From positions 1 to 36,660 of the forward strand of contig CAKZKQ010000290.1 in the NCBI GenBank assembly GCA_937123825.1: DNA of 36,660 nt, written 5' to 3'. Of this stretch, positions 33,131-36,660 are shown piece after piece; the first letter of the stretch is position 1; every line of letters begins with the position of its first letter. This DNA is from an uncultured Pseudomonadota bacterium. Its GTDB lineage: Bacteria; Myxococcota_A; Bradymonadia; Bradymonadales; GCA-2716585. The position numbers and the translations under genes were made by a program. The notes below the pieces were generated by a model. That model was not told the origin of the DNA and searched no databases. It saw only the letters and a list, made by a program, of their open reading frames with translations.

Positions 33131-33430
33131 CAGCGTCGCTCCAGCACCTTTAGCCTGACAACACGCACGTGGTTTACAGCACCCTTCAAAATGGGCCCGC
33201 GCGGTTTGAATTCTTCAAATATCATCGCCCGGAGTATAAAAGCGGCAATCAAACGGGGCAAGCATCCCCAGGGCGGTTCTCACATCCAGTCATGAAAAGA
33301 TGTGTGGCGGCGCCATGCAAAAGCGTCATCCAAACGCACACCAGGGCGCGCAGACGCCCCCACAACCCCATGCAGACAGGGGCCGCAACGCCCCGGCCCA
33401 TACGCAACCCAACACAGGCACCCTTCTACC
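33131..33430. other. Divergent promoter region
   Basis: This 300-base spacer separates the FHA gene and the histidine phosphatase gene. It holds a TTTGAA-TTC-TTCAAA dyad and a TATAAA hexamer, described separately. No gene is visible in it. Confidence 0.55.
33205..33240. promoter_or_regulatory. Dyad and -10-like hexamer between divergent genes
   Basis: TTTGAA (33205-33210) and TTCAAA (33214-33219) form a dyad around TTC. TATAAA (33235-33240) is a good -10 for rightward transcription, but the best -35 at 17-base spacing (TCTTCA) is poor and lies inside the dyad. A protein bound to the dyad could affect both directions. Confidence 0.35.
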
Positions 33431-34075
33431 ATGTACAATGATACCCCCGAAACGATCGTCTGGGCCATTCGGCACGGACAGACCGAATGGAACGCCCAGG
33501 GCCGCCTTCAGGGCCAGCTGCCCGTCACGCTCGACGAGCAGGGTCGTGACCAGGCGCGCGCGCTGAGACCCGCGCTGGAGGCGCTCGATTGGGATTTGGC
33601 CATCAGCAGCGATCTGGTGCGCGTGGTCGAGACAGCGCAGTTGGCCCTGGGCGACCGGGCCGAAGGCCTCCTGCTTGATGAGCGCCTGCGCGAGCGCCAC
33701 CTGGGCGTGCTCCAGGGACACCTCTACACCGAGGCTCGCCAGACCATGCCCGAGGTGATCAAGATTTTCTCAGGCGGCCCGCCGCAGGCCCCGATTCCCG
33801 AGGGAGAGTCTCTGGTGGAGTTTCACGAGCGCTGCGTGGGGGCGCTGGAGGCGCTGCGCCAGACCCACAAGGGCCGCAAGGTGCTGGTCTTTACCCACGG
33901 CGGTGTGCTGCGCGAGTGGTTCAAGCACATCGTCGGCGCTCCGATCGACGCCCCCAGACGCTTTTCCACCGCCAACACCTCCATCAACGAGCTTCACGTG
34001 CGCAAATGGGGCTGGTTCATCCAAAGTTGGGGCGACACCGCCCACATGGCCAAGACCGGCTTTTTGCCCCACTGA
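33431..34075 (+). CDS. Histidine phosphatase family protein
   Basis: The start at ATG 33431 places the catalytic RHG motif near the N terminus, as usual: IRHGQTEWNAQGRLQG (His15 is the phosphoacceptor). The 214-residue product also has the conserved RERHLGVLQG block and the second catalytic histidine in FTHGGVLREW (~His156). This is the phosphoglycerate-mutase-like branch 1 family, which includes phosphatases of sugar phosphates, cobalamin precursors and phosphoproteins. The substrate cannot be told from sequence; nothing nearby points to cobalamin or glycolysis. In-frame sequence upstream to 33302 is low-quality. No strong ribosome site is visible. Confidence 0.9.
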   Translation: MYNDTPETIVWAIRHGQTEWNAQGRLQGQLPVTLDEQGRDQARALRPALEALDWDLAISSDLVRVVETAQLALGDRAEGLLLDERLRERHLGVLQGHLYTEARQTMPEVIKIFSGGPPQAPIPEGESLVEFHERCVGALEALRQTHKGRKVLVFTHGGVLREWFKHIVGAPIDAPRRFSTANTSINELHVRKWGWFIQSWGDTAHMAKTGFLPH

Positions 34076-34342
34076 ACGCCGTCCAAAGTGGCAAGTGCAG
34101 CGGTCACCCCTGACATCCATGGTGGCCACTGCGGTGACCACTTTGTTGCCCAGGCGCTCCAAAAACAACCACAAAACACACAATAACCAAAAAACCCATC
34201 GATTTTTGAGCAAGAACGCCTTTCACAAAGCCGTTGACGGCTGGCATATCTGTTGCTAAAGCTTCACAAAAGTCGTGGATACGTCGGTTAAACTTCTGGG
34301 CCTCCTGGGCGCCCAGCTCGAATAAAGAACGATGGTGAAGAG
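34076..34342 (+). other. Leader region of the exported protease
   Basis: It contains partly overlapping inverted repeats (CAAAGTGG 34084-34091 with CCACTTTG 34138-34145; GGTCACC with GGTGACC), an A/C-rich tract (34160-34198), and TTGACG at 34234-34239 with only a weak -10 (TAAAGC) at 17 bases. A promoter here is likely but not precisely placed. Confidence 0.4.
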
Positions 34343-36259
34343 ATGAACAAGAACCGTTTTATGCTCCTGGTCGTGGCGCTGCTGATGGGCGCGCTGGTTG
34401 CCTGCGGCGACGAAGGTGTCGCGGACAACACCCCGCAGGTGGCCAACCCCGAAGACTCGGAAGCCCCCCTGTCGGACCTGGACTCCTTGATCGACGGCGC
34501 CCCTGACAGCAGCAAGCTGCCCAGCGAGGCCAAAGCCGACCAGATCTTCCCGGGCAAGTTTGACCTGGTGGAGTTGCAATCCCCGGTCAAGAGTCAGGGC
34601 TCGCGCGGTGTCTGCTCGATCTTCTCCACCGCGGCGCTCATGGAGCACCTCTACATCAAGGAAGGCACCCTGGCCAACCCCGACTTCTCCGAGCAGTACC
34701 TGCAGTGGTCGGCCAAGTTTGAGGTCGGCAGCTTCCCCAACACCAGCGGCTCCAACGCCAACTCCAACCTGCGCGCCATCAACCGCTTTGGCATCGTGGA
34801 CGAGCAGGCCTGGCCTTACGAGTCCCAGCCCTGGAAGAGCGGCGACGACGAGCGCTGCAACGGCGAAGACGACCAGCCCACCGTGTGCTACACCAACGGC
34901 GAGCCCCCCGAGAGCGCCAAAGAGTCCAAGCGCTGGTTCCTGCCCCGCGGCCGCTTTGTCAGCTCCCGCGTGCGCAGCATCAAGGCCGTCATGCACTCCA
35001 AGCGCACCGCCGTCGTCTCCGGCATGACCTTCTTCTACCAGAGCTGGAACCACCGCCGCTCCAAGCTGCCGGTCAACTCCGAGTACTGGAGCGAGGGCTA
35101 CGTCCTGCCCCCCAACGACAAAGACCGCGAAGTGAGCCTCGAAAAGCGCGCTGGCCACTCCATCCTCCTGGTCGGCTGGGACGACAACCTCGAAGTGGCC
35201 CTGGTTGACGAGAACGGCGACACCATCAAAGACGAAAACGGCGAAGAGGTGACCACCAAGGGCTTCTTCATGTTCAAGAACAGCTGGGGCACCAGCGGCT
35301 TTGGCATCCGCCATGAGGCCGGCGCCGGTTATGGCTGGATTTCCTACGAGTACATCGAGGAGTTCGCCAACTCCATGACCGCCGACATCCCCTCGCTGGA
35401 CCTCGACCCCGAAGTCTGCGACGACGGCATCGACAACAACTTCGACCGTCAGGCCGACTGTGAAGACCCCCAGTGCGCCGACAGCCCCGCCTGCCAGCCC
35501 GTGCCGGCCGAAGGCGACCTGAGCAACAACACCCTCGTCGAGATCCCCGACAACGACATCGTCGTGGGCGCCAGCTCCACCATTGAAGTCGAGGAAGACG
35601 CCTTCCTGCTGGGCGGCGAAGTGGACGTGGTCATCAGCCACACCTTCATCGGCGACCTGGCCGTCTCCGTCATCGCCCCCGACGGCACCGAGACCTTCAT
35701 CCACAAAAACGAAGGCAACGCCCAGGACGACATCAAGCGCTCCTTCGACCTCTCGGAGCTGGCCGGCGTGGCCACCAAAGGCACCTGGACCCTGCGCGTC
35801 ATCGACAGCGCCGCCCAGGACACCGGCGCCATCGAGGGCTGGGCCCTGAAGCTCGACACCACCGACGAGCAGCCCAACAACCCTGGCGACGACGAAGACA
35901 CCGACAACCTCGAAGGCGTCAGCGAGCCCGGCGCTGAGATCCCCGACGACAACTCCACCGGCATCACCGACAGCATCTCCATCGGCGCCACCGGCACCGT
36001 GGACAGCATCAACGTCTCGGTGGACATCGCCCACACCTTCATCGGCGACCTCTCCGTGGCCCTGACCAGCCCCTCGGGCAAGACCATCATCCTCCACGAC
36101 CAGGAAGGCGGCGGCGAAGACAACCTCGTCAAAGACTTCACCGTGGAAGACTTCGCCGGCGAGCAAGCCCAGGGCGACTGGATCCTCCAGGTCTCCGACA
36201 ACGCCCGCGAAGACGTCGGCGTCCTCAACGCCTGGATCCTCGAAGTCACCGTCCAGTGA
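34343..36259 (+). CDS. Exported papain-like (C1) cysteine protease lipoprotein with two P-domains
   Basis: The 638-residue product has a signal peptide with lipobox LVAC (lipid Cys21). The protease domain (~72-345) has the papain triad: SQGSRGVCSIFS with oxyanion Gln85 and nucleophile Cys91, RAGHSILLVGW with His272, and KNSWG with Asn313. A short Cys/Asp-rich piece (CDDGIDNNFDRQADC, ~359-373) resembles a MopE-type metal site. Two P-domain (proprotein-convertase-like) beta modules follow (~395-505 and ~530-638), both with a SHTFIGDL/AHTFIGDL core and a GTWTLRV/GDWILQV strand. P-domains usually accompany subtilisin-type proteases, so the pairing with C1 is unusual. Probably a secreted digestive or surface-processing enzyme. 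A terminator follows closely. Confidence 0.92.
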   Translation: MNKNRFMLLVVALLMGALVACGDEGVADNTPQVANPEDSEAPLSDLDSLIDGAPDSSKLPSEAKADQIFPGKFDLVELQSPVKSQGSRGVCSIFSTAALMEHLYIKEGTLANPDFSEQYLQWSAKFEVGSFPNTSGSNANSNLRAINRFGIVDEQAWPYESQPWKSGDDERCNGEDDQPTVCYTNGEPPESAKESKRWFLPRGRFVSSRVRSIKAVMHSKRTAVVSGMTFFYQSWNHRRSKLPVNSEYWSEGYVLPPNDKDREVSLEKRAGHSILLVGWDDNLEVALVDENGDTIKDENGEEVTTKGFFMFKNSWGTSGFGIRHEAGAGYGWISYEYIEEFANSMTADIPSLDLDPEVCDDGIDNNFDRQADCEDPQCADSPACQPVPAEGDLSNNTLVEIPDNDIVVGASSTIEVEEDAFLLGGEVDVVISHTFIGDLAVSVIAPDGTETFIHKNEGNAQDDIKRSFDLSELAGVATKGTWTLRVIDSAAQDTGAIEGWALKLDTTDEQPNNPGDDEDTDNLEGVSEPGAEIPDDNSTGITDSISIGATGTVDSINVSVDIAHTFIGDLSVALTSPSGKTIILHDQEGGGEDNLVKDFTVEDFAGEQAQGDWILQVSDNAREDVGVLNAWILEVTVQ

Positions 36260-36271
36260 CCCCACCCCACA

Positions 36272-36295
36272 CCGCGGCCACACCACAGGCCGCGG
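36272..36295 (+). other. Hairpin just after the protease stop
   Basis: CCGCGGCC (36272-36279) pairs with GGCCGCGG (36288-36295) over an 8-base loop. It stands 12 bases past the stop and directly before the intrinsic terminator, and may protect the 3' end of the mRNA. Confidence 0.6.
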
Positions 36296-36307
36296 CGTCC
36301 ACACACC

Positions 36308-36348
36308 AAGGCCGACCGCCCATCACCGGGCCGTCGGCCTTTTTTATT
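36308..36348 (+). terminator. Intrinsic terminator of the protease gene
   Basis: AAGGCCGAC (36308-36316) pairs with GTCGGCCTT (36333-36341), followed by TTTTATT. This is the clearest Rho-independent terminator in the window and lies ~50 bases after the protease stop. Confidence 0.9.
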
Positions 36349-36381
36349 ACGATGGGTCTTGTTGAACAAACGCGGTCGCTT

Positions 36382-36660
36382 TGTGACAGACGGCTTTGAT
36401 GGATGGGTGTGCTTGATTTAGGCAGGCGGCTTTGTTGGGGAACGTAATTTTTCCCTCAGGTGACGTTGTTGCGAAGCTGGCGGTTGATTCAGGCAGGTGG
36501 CTTTGCTGGGTGAGTGTGCTTGAATCAAGCAGGAGGCTTCGATGGAGCACCCAAGTGGTTAGGATCGTGTCAAGCGATCATATCGCTCACTGGCGGGGTC
36601 ACGTCGCTGGGGGATTGGGCTTTGCTGTGAGAACGCGCTTGATTTGGGACAGGCGGCTTT
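36382..36660. repeat. Degenerate GGCTTTG-centred repeats running off the right edge
   Basis: Units resembling TTGATTxAGGCAGGCGGCTTTG begin near 36383, 36413, 36484, 36520 and 36639, with a partial copy near 36612. Adjacent units are 30-36 bases apart, but larger gaps break the array. No protein of credible composition is encoded in the 300 bases shown. Confidence 0.7.

Noticed and set aside
34256..36304. 682-codon open frame antisense to the protease gene
   Set aside because: Val/Gly/Ala-rich low-information shadow, while the plus strand encodes a full catalytic triad and two P-domains.
36382..36660. CRISPR array at the right edge
   Set aside because: The units are degenerate and unevenly spaced, with no constant repeat/unique spacer pattern and no cas gene.

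Overview
The window reads as chromosomal DNA of a high-GC Gram-negative bacterium. It is rich in lipobox lipoproteins with Cys-rich, MopE-like metal-binding, CARDB-like, pentapeptide and FG-GAP repeats. It also has a Ser/Thr kinase with TPRs, a tandem-FHA protein and a papain-like protease carrying P-domains. This style fits the former Deltaproteobacteria / Myxococcota, for example a Bradymonadales-like lineage. The taxonomic placement is an inference from gene style, not from a marker gene.

Layout. 1-4.6 kb: two paralogous low-complexity lipoproteins (the first cut by the window edge), a 1.2-kb gene-free block built as a mosaic of inverted and direct repeats, a DUF2914 lipoprotein whose stop codon sits in a long hairpin, and a small membrane protein with a pilin-like tail. 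4.6-13.2 kb: housekeeping genes, with guanine deaminase and a 902-residue Ser/Thr kinase on the minus strand and carA-carB on the plus strand; a promoter and a palindromic operator candidate lie between the kinase and carA. 13.2-18.7 kb: three surface lipoproteins in a row, two of them tandem paralogs ending in pentapeptide repeats and a shared Cys tail, the third a Cys-rich FG-GAP protein. 18.7-22.3 kb: the TldD/TldE protease pair and a small Arg-rich membrane protein. 22.7-27.1 kb: one very large two-lobed multi-pass membrane protein of unknown function.

27.2-33.1 kb (minus strand) is the most interesting part. It is a tightly packed operon that appears to encode a Rad50/Mre11 (SbcC/SbcD)-like complex in which the Rad50 ATPase is split into two genes. 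The first gene holds Walker A, a rod of 39-residue tandem repeats and a CxxC zinc hook close to its C terminus. The last gene holds the ABC signature, Walker B and H-loop. The Mre11-like nuclease and a 101-residue coiled-coil protein are encoded between them. A tandem-FHA protein lies directly upstream on the same strand, which recalls the FHA-containing Nbs1 partner of eukaryotic MRN, though this is only an analogy from position and domain type.

33.4-36.7 kb: a histidine phosphatase, an exported C1-type cysteine protease with two P-domains followed by a strong intrinsic terminator, and a block of degenerate GGCTTTG-centred repeats running off the right edge. No tRNA, rRNA, CRISPR array, transposase or integrase was seen.
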